From UBA1672 sp964351365 (GTDB lineage: Bacteria; Pseudomonadota; Alphaproteobacteria; Micavibrionales; Micavibrionaceae): 64,000 nucleotides of DNA. The stretch covers positions 1 to 64,000 of the forward strand of contig CAYGNP010000011.1 in the NCBI GenBank assembly GCA_964351365.1, read 5' to 3'. This document shows positions 41,401 through 49,698 of this stretch, in pieces. The notes below the pieces were generated by a model that was not told the DNA's origin, searched no databases, and saw only the letters and a list, made by a program, of their open reading frames with translations. The first letter of the stretch is position 1, and every line of letters begins with the position of its first letter. The position numbers and the translations under genes were made by a program.

Positions 41401-44400
41401 TATTGTGCGGTGTTGGGTCGAGTAAATCACCGGGAATTGATTGGAATGTGGCCGTAGCCGTTGTTGTTAGCCTATCATTGATGGCAACATCGTCATTAAC
41501 ATCTGCCATGAATGTGAAGGTTGCGCTTTGTCCGGGAGCCAGCATTGCAAAGGTTGCGTTAAAGTTGCCGCCATTTTCTGTTAATGCGTCTGCAACTATG
41601 CCGCCTGTTTGGGCAAAGCTTCCCGGAATATAGGTCAGGCCGCTTGGGATGACGTTGTTGAAGTCAATATCAAAGGCGGTTGCATTTGCGGTTGAGGGGG
41701 CTTGCAGCACGACTGTATATGTTACCGTATCATCAGCGTCTACGCGTGCATTATCCGGTGTTACGGTTACGTTAAGCCTTGGTTCGACAACACTCAGGTT
41801 GGGCGCTCTTGTTAATCTATTGTCTTCCTGTGTTACCCACCGCGCACCGTTACGGAGCGTCGTGCCGTCATTTATTGCTGCGGTGTTGAGAACGACTGTG
41901 CTGTAGGTTATCGTGATCGTTTCATTAATGCTGTTGTCTCTGTTGGCATTTGTAATCGTTCTAAAATCAAAAAAAGCCTGACGCCCCTGATCATCAAGCC
42001 CGCTTCCTGAGTTTCTTATGTCTGCGTTTGATTGAATCGCAGCAAAACCACCAGGCATATCGGTCGTTAGATCACCAGATGATGCTGTGATTGAGTCAAT
42101 CGAGACAAAAGCCATGCCGGAACTAAGGGTGTCAGTTAGGCGTGCCAAGCTGCTTATTCCCTCGGGTATAGTAATTCTTACGCTGTATTGCACGATTTCA
42201 CCAACGACAACATTATTGCCTGTTGTGCTTGGTTGGTCAGTTCCAATAATTGTTTTTTCAATAGAGGGGCGTGTTATTCTTACGCTGGCTGTATCCGAGA
42301 TGTCAACGGGTGTGAAATCCGGTCCGCCCTCAGAATTTGAAAAATTCGAGAGTGTAGCTGTGTTTATAATGGTTTGTGAGGCTTCTGCTGGGTCTTGAAG
42401 AACCAAATCATAGGTAATAATAACTATGTTTTCACCGCTGGTTGCGTTAAACGCGCTCAGCGCGCCTGTTGCGCTGTCTGTCAGTTTTATCCCTCCAGCG
42501 AAGAGGGCGGTTTCGGGTGATGCTGTTTCAACAGCCAAGGCTGTTCCAGCGCCGTTTACGACTCTTAAGTTTATGCCGCCGGCTGGTATTTCAAATCCAG
42601 TTGGGAGCGTATCATTAATCGTAATATCAAATGCACCATTTGGCGATGATCCCGTGTTTTCAACGATAATCGCGAAGCGTACAAGTCCACCCGAATCGAT
42701 ATTTCTAAGGTTGCTATTAAGATTAAGGCTGCTGAGATTGGAAGAGTTTACCAGCCTCGTTAAGGGGTTTGCGCTTGTATCTCCAGCAGGTTGAACGCCC
42801 TGAGGATTACGTGTAAATCTGGCGTCTGTATCATCGGTGGCGATGACACCCTTAACAATTCTGTTTATCTCAGGTTCCTGAAGCGTGATTTGAGTTAAAT
42901 CGTTCGTAGCTGTTGTGACGTTCAGGGAGTTGTCATCGCTTTGTCTTGCGAATGTTGTCAATTTTAATCCATCGGCAAAGGGCTGATTGCCCGCGCGGAC
43001 AGTGAAGAGGATGTCAACTGTTCCACCGTCATTGGCAGGGTCATCAAAGTTCCCAAGATCAAAGCGAATGAAGTTAGAGTTTGTATCGGCTATCAGGCCT
43101 GGTGTTGGAATGGCGGCCGTTATATCGGCGCTGTTGGTTGGGCCGTAGCGGAAATTGCCGATAGAGGGAACTAAGCTCGCGTTGTTCAAGCTGAATGTAT
43201 CACCGCCAATTCCATCGGCGTTGATGTCATCAACGCTGAAGATGGGAAGGGGAAGGTATGCATCAAGGGTGAAGTCTTTGAAATCACCTGTAACCAGATT
43301 ATATGTCAGGCGGAATGTTACGTCATCGCCCGGTTTTACGGTGGTTATATCACCTGTTGTCGAGCCATTCAGTGCGAAAACGCTTATGTCGACTTTGTTA
43401 TTTTGAATGCGCAGGCTGGTTGAAGAGGTGTCTGTTAAGATAACTGGGCCTGCGAGGGCGGTCAGAGCCGCATCAAGCATGCGCCCTTCCAGGGTTACAT
43501 CATTTCCGATCGTGTCGTTTTGAAGAAGGTTTAGATTATCGGGGCTGCTGTCGAACGAGTCTTGCACTATTGTACGGAAGGTCAGAGTTGCCGTCGTTCC
43601 TCCAAGTGTGTCTGCACCAAATTGGCCGCCTTCGAGAATACCGCTGCCAAGAGCGCTTGAAAGAAGAGTAGAGAGGTTAAAATCAAGGAGTTGGTCATCG
43701 CCTGCGACAATTGACTGTGTAAAGTCCAGCCCGTTTGTAAAGGTAAATGTGCCATCGGCTGAGCCCTGACGGGTTACGCTGAAGGTCGGGGTGAAGGCAC
43801 CGTCCAGAATCTGGCCGTCATCAAAAATATCTTCGAGCATCAAAGTGTCGAAGGCGAAGAAATCTGAGATTTGAATATTGATTGTGTATTGCAGCGCATC
43901 GCCCGGTGTCAGGCCTGCATCGCCTGTATCATTTTGAATGGTTACAGATTTTTGCGTTGCCAGAGATTTTGCAATGATTTGAGGTGAATCGTATGTGTTT
44001 GTTATTGTACCGGGAAGATCGCGCGCATCGAAAGGTGTTGCGGTTGCACTCAGTCTGATGTTGCTTGCTTCGCCCAGTGTTTTTGATGCGCCGGTCAACG
44101 GATTCAGTATTGCATCCCCGCTTTGGTCGAATTCAGAAACGAAGAAGCTTGCGTTAATTGTTTGTGTGCCGGTTAGGCCTGCGAAATTAACCGTTAAGAC
44201 ATCGTCAGACAGATCGCCGCCAAGGGTTTGTGTGAGGTTTGACGTATCTAAAATCCCGCCGCCTGTTGCCGAACCGCCAGTGAAGACCATGCTTTCTGAA
44301 AATACGAAGTCCAGGGATGCATTTTCAAGAGTTTGTCCGTCTGCGACTTCAATCTCGATTGTATAACCGCGTTCAAAATTTGATCCGGTGGCTGTTTCAC

Positions 44401-45736
44401 CTTCGGGGGCGTTTAATGTGGTGTTCACCCGGAAAAGCTGGGGCGTGATGCTGACGCTGCTGGTGTTACCCGGCCCTAGTGTCGCGGCTTGAAGAGATGG
44501 GTCGATGTTAAAGTCGTTCAAGGCCGTATTGCCAAGTGCAAAGCCGGCGTTTGAGTATATGTTCAGTGGCGCCCCTGCATCGGCTAGCGTGCTGAGGTTT
44601 GCGGTTATTTCGATATCAATGGCTGGTTGGTCGGGCGTGTAGCTGCCGAAGGGAAGCTGCAAAATGACGAGTTGGTCGCCTTCTTTGATGCCTAATCCAT
44701 TATCTAATGTTACAATGAGCGGGTTTCCAGAGGTGTCAACGGCCAAGGGATGTGCGAACTGGATGCCTGCAAGGCTGGCGTTAATATCTTCGAGGGTTAT
44801 GACGCTCGTGTCTACATTTGTACCCAAAAACGTGGCATTTACGAAGCTTATGCCGTCTGCTGCGCTTGTGAAGGTATTGGTTGCGGCATTATAAACGCCA
44901 TCTACGCCAGCGGCGGGCAAGAATAAGTTAATGTAAGGCGAGAAGCCTGTATCGGTTGCAGACGTGTTGTCAAAGGTTACGGTGAAGGTAATCTGTTCGC
45001 CGATAAGCGGGTCTTGCGCCGGAGCAGTTAGGGTGGCCTGCGGCATTGCGGCGAGGATTGAGTTATAGCTGGCCATACCTGTTTCAGTGATTGATAGGCT
45101 GCTTTCGATTGTACCAGTCTGAAATTCAAGGGCCCAGTTTCCGCCAAGTGTTTCTGATCCGGTGAGGTCAGTGGAGGCAGATATATCTGCACCAGTCAGG
45201 GTTCCAATTTGGTTCAGGAGCGACTGGCCTTGTGCAGTTTGAGCAAGGTCACAGCCATAAAACAGGATATCTGCGTTTGCCGAGAGATTACCACTCCAGC
45301 CGGAGAGCTGATTGGAGAGTTCGCCAATGGTTTCGTTTGTTACGCTCGTTGAGCCGATGCGAAAACCGTTAGAGTCACCATGGGTATATAAATGGATGGT
45401 CTGAATGTCATTGTGCTCTGCAAGGGCGTTGTCCACTTGCACTAAACCGTCTTTTGCGGGGTCTATCATAACGACCATTACATTATCGCGCATGGAGGCG
45501 GCGAGCTCCTGAGCCTGCGGGATACGCATGTCAATAAAGGCAATTTCCGCGATTTCTGAGGTTCTGTTTACATCGGAAGGGGCGAGAGCCGCGGGAGCGG
45601 TCATGTCTACGTCGTGGCTGGCGTCTTGAGTGTCCTTGGCTATTTCTGAGGAATCAGCGGATTCTATTGCTGTTGCAGCGCCAGCGCCGTCAAAAACGAT
45701 ACGCGGTTCCAATGTCAGAAAGAAAGAATTGCTCAT
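38417..45736 (-). CDS. Giant secreted or surface protein: LEPR motif, DUF4347, DUF11-like repeats, SdrD-B, cadherin-like repeats
   Basis: The 2439-residue protein has no Sec signal. The N-terminus carries an LEPR motif (LEPRIVFDGAGA, 9-20), then DUF4347 (about 65-225) with His119-Gly (YTHGD) and Gly-Cys162 (FYGCDLA). Residues about 230-1790 hold some eight DUF11-like repeats with the TVTYTVVL and LPTGFEI type pattern. About 1805-1920 is an SdrD-B-like domain (GTLFVDANANNAIDGGE). Two nearly identical 110-residue cadherin-like repeats follow (about 1933-2161), then a dystroglycan-type Ig domain (LPDWLTFD). The protein ends in an acidic Glu/Asp/Gln/Pro-rich tract and a polar tail with RPSFSDQLQQHTRHAEL. 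I saw no RTX nonapeptides. It heads the TolC/HlyD/M50 operon and is its presumed cargo, probably an adhesin. Confidence 0.9.
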   Translation of the reverse strand: MSNSFFLTLEPRIVFDGAGAATAIESADSSEIAKDTQDASHDVDMTAPAALAPSDVNRTSEIAEIAFIDMRIPQAQELAASMRDNVMVVMIDPAKDGLVQVDNALAEHNDIQTIHLYTHGDSNGFRIGSTSVTNETIGELSNQLSGWSGNLSANADILFYGCDLAQTAQGQSLLNQIGTLTGADISASTDLTGSETLGGNWALEFQTGTIESSLSITETGMASYNSILAAMPQATLTAPAQDPLIGEQITFTVTFDNTSATDTGFSPYINLFLPAAGVDGVYNAATNTFTSAADGISFVNATFLGTNVDTSVITLEDINASLAGIQFAHPLAVDTSGNPLIVTLDNGLGIKEGDQLVILQLPFGSYTPDQPAIDIEITANLSTLADAGAPLNIYSNAGFALGNTALNDFNIDPSLQAATLGPGNTSSVSITPQLFRVNTTLNAPEGETATGSNFERGYTIEIEVADGQTLENASLDFVFSESMVFTGGSATGGGILDTSNLTQTLGGDLSDDVLTVNFAGLTGTQTINASFFVSEFDQSGDAILNPLTGASKTLGEASNIRLSATATPFDARDLPGTITNTYDSPQIIAKSLATQKSVTIQNDTGDAGLTPGDALQYTINIQISDFFAFDTLMLEDIFDDGQILDGAFTPTFSVTRQGSADGTFTFTNGLDFTQSIVAGDDQLLDFNLSTLLSSALGSGILEGGQFGADTLGGTTATLTFRTIVQDSFDSSPDNLNLLQNDTIGNDVTLEGRMLDAALTALAGPVILTDTSSTSLRIQNNKVDISVFALNGSTTGDITTVKPGDDVTFRLTYNLVTGDFKDFTLDAYLPLPIFSVDDINADGIGGDTFSLNNASLVPSIGNFRYGPTNSADITAAIPTPGLIADTNSNFIRFDLGNFDDPANDGGTVDILFTVRAGNQPFADGLKLTTFARQSDDNSLNVTTATNDLTQITLQEPEINRIVKGVIATDDTDARFTRNPQGVQPAGDTSANPLTRLVNSSNLSSLNLNSNLRNIDSGGLVRFAIIVENTGSSPNGAFDITINDTLPTGFEIPAGGINLRVVNGAGTALAVETASPETALFAGGIKLTDSATGALSAFNATSGENIVIITYDLVLQDPAEASQTIINTATLSNFSNSEGGPDFTPVDISDTASVRITRPSIEKTIIGTDQPSTTGNNVVVGEIVQYSVRITIPEGISSLARLTDTLSSGMAFVSIDSITASSGDLTTDMPGGFAAIQSNADIRNSGSGLDDQGRQAFFDFRTITNANRDNSINETITITYSTVVLNTAAINDGTTLRNGARWVTQEDNRLTRAPNLSVVEPRLNVTVTPDNARVDADDTVTYTVVLQAPSTANATAFDIDFNNVIPSGLTYIPGSFAQTGGIVADALTENGGNFNATFAMLAPGQSATFTFMADVNDDVAINDRLTTTATATFQSIPGDLLDPTPHNTRDTERTGAGGINDYIATGNGNVDIFSDTVILTLDDTSESATPGAQVVPGEIVRYRFVMQIPETTTLDYRVEALIPSGLQFLNDGTATVAFVSDGTFSANGAGLAGNGLVIGNETTLGTIDPTFVIPAGLITGAAFGDGTDPVFRLGDLTNLDNDINQEFVIIEFNALVLNTATVDNGDILPVTARATEGTTLLETSNTVNINVVEPAITNLNKQVIDTNGTTATYQITFNNTSPTDAFDVNVFDALPANLTNLQNIVITPAGGVSGITNNSTASALNINISDIPAGSSVTITYTADVTDNTAPVANTNANITWTSIDGEFSSLSTAAGTSTGGLTGSQTGERTGTGGINDYITSEGAGLNVISGTLFVDANANNAIDGGETRLANTQINLLGAGSDGIFGNADDITLSTLTNANGEYNFGALPAGDYRISLQPSGQPNGLNADFAPSFDPSGNPTDALIARTLGEGITSANNIFAVADIRQPPAGTDNTASITEGQTLSFTAADFGFTDPDIGDTFTNVIIDTLPPSSIGTLTLNGVPLIPGQVIAVADIPNLLFTQNPALNPVAGTTVPTSFTFSVQDQTGRTDPTPNTFGININATDFAPSGADNTKSINEGQTLGFTAADFGFTDPDIGDTFANLTINTLPPSSIGTLTLNGVPLIPGQTITVSDITNLVFIPNPTVDPAFGTSVSTGFTFSVIDQTGRADPTPNNFAININGINDTIPFVIPPEFVPPGELPDPFGPPEFQVIPFQDINFRIDPARPDLFIAGTVGEQLLIEEKLSTFQVSRSVFTHSNPSEQLSYEAEMVDGSPLPDWLTFDSGDLSFTGKAPFGSPEKMEVVIIAKDTRNNEVKAPIRVTINDAVQDLNLIMPAAGEPEFDPCQTDTDITDIKEGNVKDDQENKDDCEDVKDEEQNADTQEPKAEGTETQDNSEQPAEDQQPAEAQDTEEEILDDKEGRLDHNVIPFEGRPSFSDQLQQHTRHAELQQQATFLRSIA
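39254..39583 (-). repeat. Cadherin-like tandem repeat, copy 2
   Basis: The 330-base unit encodes 110 residues from DNTKSINEGQ to FAININ. It matches copy 1 closely, including identical FTAADFGFTDPDIGDTF and LPPSSIGTLTLNGVPLIPGQ, and lies 357 bases (119 codons) from it. Confidence 0.9.
39611..39940 (-). repeat. Cadherin-like tandem repeat, copy 1
   Basis: The 330-base unit encodes 110 residues from DNTASITEGQ to FGININ inside the giant protein. The high protein and DNA similarity to copy 2 points to a recent duplication. Confidence 0.9.
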
Positions 45737-45847
45737 GATCTCTGGTATTTCTTATTTTTTATTTACTATTTGTTAACTTATTTATGACACTAACAAGTAA
45801 TTATAAAAAATACAAGAAATATAGTCTTAATTAATTTTCATAATCAA

Positions 45848-46603
45848 TTATTTTTTGCTACCAATTTTACGTGAAAGCGGCAGTTTCAGGGCATAAGGCA
45901 GGCTTGAAAGGGCTTTCATGAGATAGGTAAATTTCTTAGGGAAGTGGATTTCGAAGGGTTTGAGCCTTAATCCTTTCGATATTGCGTCAGCCGCCTGTTC
46001 CGGGGTGATGCACATGGGCATATCGAAGTCGTTTTTCTCGGTGAGGGGGGTTTTGACAAATCCGGGGTTAATAAGCTTGATATCTATGCCTTTAGGTGCT
46101 TCGCAATACAGGCTTTCTGTGAAGTTGATGAGAGCGGCTTTACTTGCGCTGTAGGCCTGACCATTTGGAAGGCCGGTATAGCCTGCTACGCTGGCGCACA
46201 GAGTAAGCTGGCCTTTTCCTTGGCGTTTGAATATGGGCATTACGGCTTTTGTGACATAGACGGCGCCCATGAAATTAATGTTCATGATTTTTTGTGTGTA
46301 CTCCAGATCCATATCTTCGATGGATTTAGGATCATAGATGCCTGGCAGGAATATAACACGCTCGAGTGAGGGATATTTGGCAGAGATTGCCTCTGCTGCT
46401 TGCTCGACTAGCGTGCGATCAGAGACATCAAGGGGGTATATGAGGTGATGGTCTCCGATTTTGCGCTGTATATCCTTTAGTTTATCTTCGCTGCGGGCGG
46501 AGAGGATTAGGGTTGCTCTTTGTGAGGCCAATTTATAGGCAAGCGCTTCACCGATGCCACTGCTAGCACCAATTAACCATATTGTTTCACCTGCAAATGT
46601 CAT
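45848..46603 (-). CDS. Short-chain dehydrogenase/reductase of the lipid-modifying cluster
   Basis: This 251-residue classical SDR has GASSGIGEAL (12-21), the catalytic Ser in LTLCASVAGYTG and YSASK, and a substrate-side segment INPGFVKTPLT. It is the last gene of the six-gene cluster led by the FAD oxidoreductase and overlaps the DUF3833 gene by 4 bases (ATGA type). In comparable clusters an SDR accompanies cyclopropane-type methyltransferases, which suggests it acts on a fatty-acyl or related lipid intermediate. The exact reaction is not known to me. About 110 AT-rich bases, presumably holding the giant-protein operon promoter, follow its stop. Confidence 0.87.
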   Translation of the reverse strand: MTFAGETIWLIGASSGIGEALAYKLASQRATLILSARSEDKLKDIQRKIGDHHLIYPLDVSDRTLVEQAAEAISAKYPSLERVIFLPGIYDPKSIEDMDLEYTQKIMNINFMGAVYVTKAVMPIFKRQGKGQLTLCASVAGYTGLPNGQAYSASKAALINFTESLYCEAPKGIDIKLINPGFVKTPLTEKNDFDMPMCITPEQAADAISKGLRLKPFEIHFPKKFTYLMKALSSLPYALKLPLSRKIGSKK

Positions 46604-47157
46604 TTGGTGTCTTGTTTCTGTTTTTGCATGAATAAGGTTAGTTCTGCGACTGTAATTCCAAATTTTTTGAGGTAGGAGCGGTTAAGAATAACGCCGTCAT
46701 TCATTTGCCACATCCAGTCATCAAATGTCAGGCGATAGGTTTTCCCCCCTACTGGAAGGTCCATGCGGTATTTCCAGTTAATGGCTGTACCTTCAATTTT
46801 ACCATCTGCATGGTCGAGGATATCGTGCGCGCGGCCTTCATAAGTGCCGTCCGGCTTTTTTGTGATAGTCCAGGTGCGTTCTTGTGTTTTGCCGTCGTAA
46901 TATGTGAATTTTTCAACCAGGGTTCCTGTATTATCATCCCACGTTCCGATCATGTCCACATCAAAGCGTGTGACGACGCGGCCTTTCCAATCCTGCACGA
47001 CGCCCCAGCCTTTTATCGGGCCATTGAAGAATTCTTCCAGGCTCGCTTTGGGGGTGGTTCCCTTGTAGTAATCCATATTATTGCTTGTACAGCCGCATAA
47101 CATTATGAGCACTCCGATCTGTGTTAAAATTGCCTTGTGTAATTTGTTTTTGATCAT
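46600..47157 (-). CDS. DUF3833 lipoprotein
   Basis: The 185-residue protein has a lipoprotein signal ending in a Cys of MLCGCTS near residue 23-24. It has the DUF3833 pattern: LEEFFNGPIKGWGVVQDWKGRVV, WDDNTGTLVEKFTYYDG and TYRLTFDDWMWQMNDGVILNRSY. DUF3833 proteins occur beside cyclopropane fatty acid synthase, DUF1365 and SDR genes in many proteobacteria; the fold may be lipocalin-like, so a lipid-handling role at the envelope is plausible but unproved. It overlaps both neighbours by 4 bases. Confidence 0.88.
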   Translation of the reverse strand: MIKNKLHKAILTQIGVLIMLCGCTSNNMDYYKGTTPKASLEEFFNGPIKGWGVVQDWKGRVVTRFDVDMIGTWDDNTGTLVEKFTYYDGKTQERTWTITKKPDGTYEGRAHDILDHADGKIEGTAINWKYRMDLPVGGKTYRLTFDDWMWQMNDGVILNRSYLKKFGITVAELTLFMQKQKQDTK

Positions 47158-47675
47158 TTTTTACCTATTAGGTCTTGACGAAGTTTTGGGGCGGAGGTGT
47201 TGTCTGAGAGCCAAATTCCGAAAAACCACGGGCCAAAATCCGGGTCTTTGATGGTGCCGATTTCCTCTGAACCGTTGTAAAAGCGTGTGGTTTTATTGGC
47301 CATATACATTCCGGTCAGGATGGTTCCTTCTTTGACATCGGGGAAAATAGAGGCCATTTGCTCATACCAGTTCTCAAGCTTTTTCTCATCTTCAAAGCCT
47401 TGTTTGCGCATTTCCTTAACGGATTGGCGCGCGATTTTTTCGCCTTTGAGGTTGCGCAAATATTTTAACGACAGCGCGAAGGGAAGGTTATTATTATAAT
47501 TTGCTTTTGGAGCGTATAGGGTTGCGTCGTACAAGTCGAAGATCATGTAGGTGAAGCGACCTTCTCCGACGATTTGTGCATTGGGAATATGGGCCTTGAT
47601 GATGCTCATTTCTGCTTTAGCGGGCAGGGCAAAAAATAAGCACAAAACGGCGTAAAGATATATTCTTTTATGCAT
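47154..47675 (-). CDS. Chalcone-isomerase-like exported protein
   Basis: I chose the ATG at 47675, giving 174 residues with a Sec signal (RIYLYAVLCLFFALPAKA); the longer frame to 47810 lies within the cfa gene. The mature part matches the chalcone-isomerase-like family seen in bacteria: IVGEGRFTYMIFDLYDATLYAP, ALSLKYLRNLKGEKIARQSVKEM and a C-terminal FFGIWLSDNTSAPKLRQDL. These bacterial proteins are not flavonoid enzymes; fatty-acid binding is the usual guess. It overlaps cfa by 8 bases and DUF3833 by 4, so it is coupled within the cluster. Confidence 0.87.
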   Translation of the reverse strand: MHKRIYLYAVLCLFFALPAKAEMSIIKAHIPNAQIVGEGRFTYMIFDLYDATLYAPKANYNNNLPFALSLKYLRNLKGEKIARQSVKEMRKQGFEDEKKLENWYEQMASIFPDVKEGTILTGMYMANKTTRFYNGSEEIGTIKDPDFGPWFFGIWLSDNTSAPKLRQDLIGKK

Positions 47676-48834
47676 GCTCAAGCTCCAGGTGCATAACATT
47701 AATGTTGCCTGCTTTGAAGGCTGCCACGCATGTCGCCAGATAAATGCGCCAGATACGAATGAAGCTCTGGTCGTATCCGAGGGCCAGGATTTCTTTTTGT
47801 TTTGCATCAAATGTTTTTAGCCATTCTGCGCAGGTTTTGCTGTAGTCCTGACCGAAAGAAAATTCGTCTGAGACGCGTAGATCTGCTTTTTGTGCTTCTT
47901 CCTTGAACCGGGAGGGGGAGGGAAGCATGCCGCCCGGGAAAATGAAGGTGCGGAACATATCGCCGCGTTTTCTGTAGGCGTCAAACAAGCGGTCCTGGAT
48001 GGTGATGGTTTGAACAACGGCCTTGCCTTTGTCCTGAAGAAGGGATTTCATTTTACCGAAATAGGTCGGCCAGAATTTTTCGCCTACGGCCTCGAACATT
48101 TCAATGGATACAAGATAATCAAATTTTCCTTTTTGGTGACGGTAATCTTCTAGGACTATGTTTGCGTTTTGGCCTAAGCGGGCTTGCGCGTATCTTTGTT
48201 GTTCCTCTGAGAGAGTGATTCCTTTGAGGTCAAAATCTATATCGTTTTTCGAGAGCGCGCGCTGGGCAAAGCCGCCCCAGCCACAACCGACCTCCAATAT
48301 GCGACCGCTCGGTTTTTCCAGGCGACTTAAGATGCGGTCATATTTATTATATTGTGCTTGTTCGAGCGTTTCATTCCCATTTTTATAGAGAGCGGAAGAG
48401 TAGGTCATAGTTGGATCGAGCCAGAGTTCGTAGAAATCATTTCCGATATCGTAATGGGCGTGAATGTTGCGTTTGCTGCCTTTTAAGGTGTTCTGCCTGA
48501 ACATGTATTGTATGCGGGATATAAGCTGCGAGAGGGCGCTGCCGTGAATATTTGCGCCAAGGCTGTTTTGATTTTTAAGGCCGACATAGAGCAGCGTTGG
48601 CAGATCGTTTGAATCCCAGTAGCCATCGCGGTAGCTTTCGGCCAAGCCAATATGGCCTTTGGTTGCGTAGGATGACAGGGCGCGCCAATCCTTGATATGT
48701 AAGGTTGCGTGCGGGCCTTCCAGAGTGCCTTTGAAGTCAAAGATTTTACCATCGGGAATGGTCAAAGACAGTGATCCGTATTCGATTTTCTCAAATAATT
48801 TAATGAACTTATTTTGTAAAGTGTTGCTAAGCAT
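47668..48834 (-). CDS. cfa: Cyclopropane-fatty-acyl-phospholipid synthase family methyltransferase
   Basis: The 388-residue SAM-dependent enzyme works on unsaturated acyl chains of membrane phospholipids. It has the Cfa N-terminal domain and HAHYDIGNDFYELWLDPTMTYSSALY. The SAM loop is LEVGCGWGGFA, followed by the family GITLSEEQ, SIEMFEAVGEKFW and FIFPGGMLPS. All these match Cfa. In the company of DUF1365 and an FAD oxidoreductase it could instead be a methylase of furan- or branched-fatty-acid synthesis, as known in Rhodobacter. I place the start at the ATG at 48834. A notable inverted repeat lies in the 79 bases before it. Confidence 0.92.
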   Translation of the reverse strand: MLSNTLQNKFIKLFEKIEYGSLSLTIPDGKIFDFKGTLEGPHATLHIKDWRALSSYATKGHIGLAESYRDGYWDSNDLPTLLYVGLKNQNSLGANIHGSALSQLISRIQYMFRQNTLKGSKRNIHAHYDIGNDFYELWLDPTMTYSSALYKNGNETLEQAQYNKYDRILSRLEKPSGRILEVGCGWGGFAQRALSKNDIDFDLKGITLSEEQQRYAQARLGQNANIVLEDYRHQKGKFDYLVSIEMFEAVGEKFWPTYFGKMKSLLQDKGKAVVQTITIQDRLFDAYRKRGDMFRTFIFPGGMLPSPSRFKEEAQKADLRVSDEFSFGQDYSKTCAEWLKTFDAKQKEILALGYDQSFIRIWRIYLATCVAAFKAGNINVMHLELEHA

Positions 48835-48876
48835 TCTTATGACCAAGTTTTTTTGTTGAATACGCTATTATTACAC

Positions 48877-48904
48877 TAAGGCCAAAATTGTCACAATGGC
48901 CTTA
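48877..48904. promoter_or_regulatory. Inverted repeat in the leader of cfa
   Basis: TAAGGCCA (48877-48884) and TGGCCTTA (48897-48904) are perfect inverted copies with an inner TTGTCACAA palindrome. No T-run follows on the minus strand, so it is more likely an operator or an RNA structure than a terminator. Confidence 0.5.
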
Positions 48905-48912
48905 CGGCAGGA

Positions 48913-49698
48913 TTACAATTTGTTAACATTTTGTGCCAGGCTGATTTTTTCCTCTTTTTGCTCTGGTTTTTTGATGTGTTTTATGCCTTTAAAGATCAAT
49001 TTTACAGCGTGCCAATGAATGAGGGTTATGGCTTTTAAGGTGATCAGCGGGCGTGTCCAAAAAGCGTATCGCAGTGATTTTTTGTTGAGGGGGGAGAGTG
49101 TTCCGATCAGGGATGTGATGAGCTGTTTTTTATTCTCTCCGTCATAAAAATCGATCCAGATTCCGAGTTTTTCATTTTTCAGGGCAAAGCGAAATTTGTA
49201 ATGTCCCTCGCGTTTAAGAAAGGGGGAGACATGGAAGATTTTGTTTGCCTGCAGCCAGTCGTCCTGCGTTATCGGCTCTAATGTGTTATGTGCGCAAAGA
49301 TAATTATGGGCTTCGCCGAAGGTGTTGTTGACCTCACATAATACGGCACGAAGAGTTTTGTTATTATCAAGGCAAAGCCAAAAGCTCACGGGGTTGAAGA
49401 CATATCCAAAAATGCGGGGAAGGGATACTAAAACAATATCTTGGGTGATATCGTTTAGCTTTTCGTTATGGGTTTTCAGGAGAGTTCTGATCCATGTTTC
49501 AAGGCTTTCGCCATCGCAGGGGCCGTGATCTTTTTCATGGAAGCTGATGGCGCCTGCGCGGTTAATGGGCAGGCAGGCGCTGGTCAGGTTTGAGAGGGGA
49601 AGGGCCAGATAATAGATGCTATAGACGAAGGCGTTTTCCTTGGGGAAAAGGCGTTTGTGCATAACCTTGGCGTTAAAAATTTGCGGGGTTATGTCCAT
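48913..49698 (-). CDS. DUF1365 family protein
   Basis: The protein is 261 residues from the ATG at 49698; the longer frame to 49785 adds a basic extension lying in the upstream gene. It begins with NAKVMHKRLFPKENAFVYSIYYLALPL and continues with FGYVFNPVSFWLCLD, CEVNNTFGEAHNYL and KIFHVSPFLKREGHYKFRF, all hallmarks of DUF1365. It almost always neighbours an FAD oxidoreductase and a Cfa-type methyltransferase, so a lipid-modifying role is inferred. It overlaps the FAD gene by 10 bases. Confidence 0.92.
   Translation of the reverse strand: MDITPQIFNAKVMHKRLFPKENAFVYSIYYLALPLSNLTSACLPINRAGAISFHEKDHGPCDGESLETWIRTLLKTHNEKLNDITQDIVLVSLPRIFGYVFNPVSFWLCLDNNKTLRAVLCEVNNTFGEAHNYLCAHNTLEPITQDDWLQANKIFHVSPFLKREGHYKFRFALKNEKLGIWIDFYDGENKKQLITSLIGTLSPLNKKSLRYAFWTRPLITLKAITLIHWHAVKLIFKGIKHIKKPEQKEEKISLAQNVNKL

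Noticed and set aside
38796..44894. Many plus-strand open frames of 70-120 codons opposite the giant gene
   Set aside because: They mirror the low-stop composition of the long repetitive gene on the minus strand, lack ribosome sites and show no protein pattern.
38417..45736. RTX (nonapeptide calcium-binding) adhesin
   Set aside because: No GGxGxDxUx repeats were seen; the repeats are DUF11-like, SdrD-B-like and cadherin-like.
46600..47675. Flavonoid-type chalcone isomerase function
   Set aside because: The exported bacterial chalcone-isomerase-like family occurs with lipid genes, and no phenylpropanoid genes are near.
48877..48904. Intrinsic terminator between the DUF1365 and cfa genes
   Set aside because: The hairpin has no T-run on the minus strand, so it does not look like a terminator; kept as a regulatory candidate.
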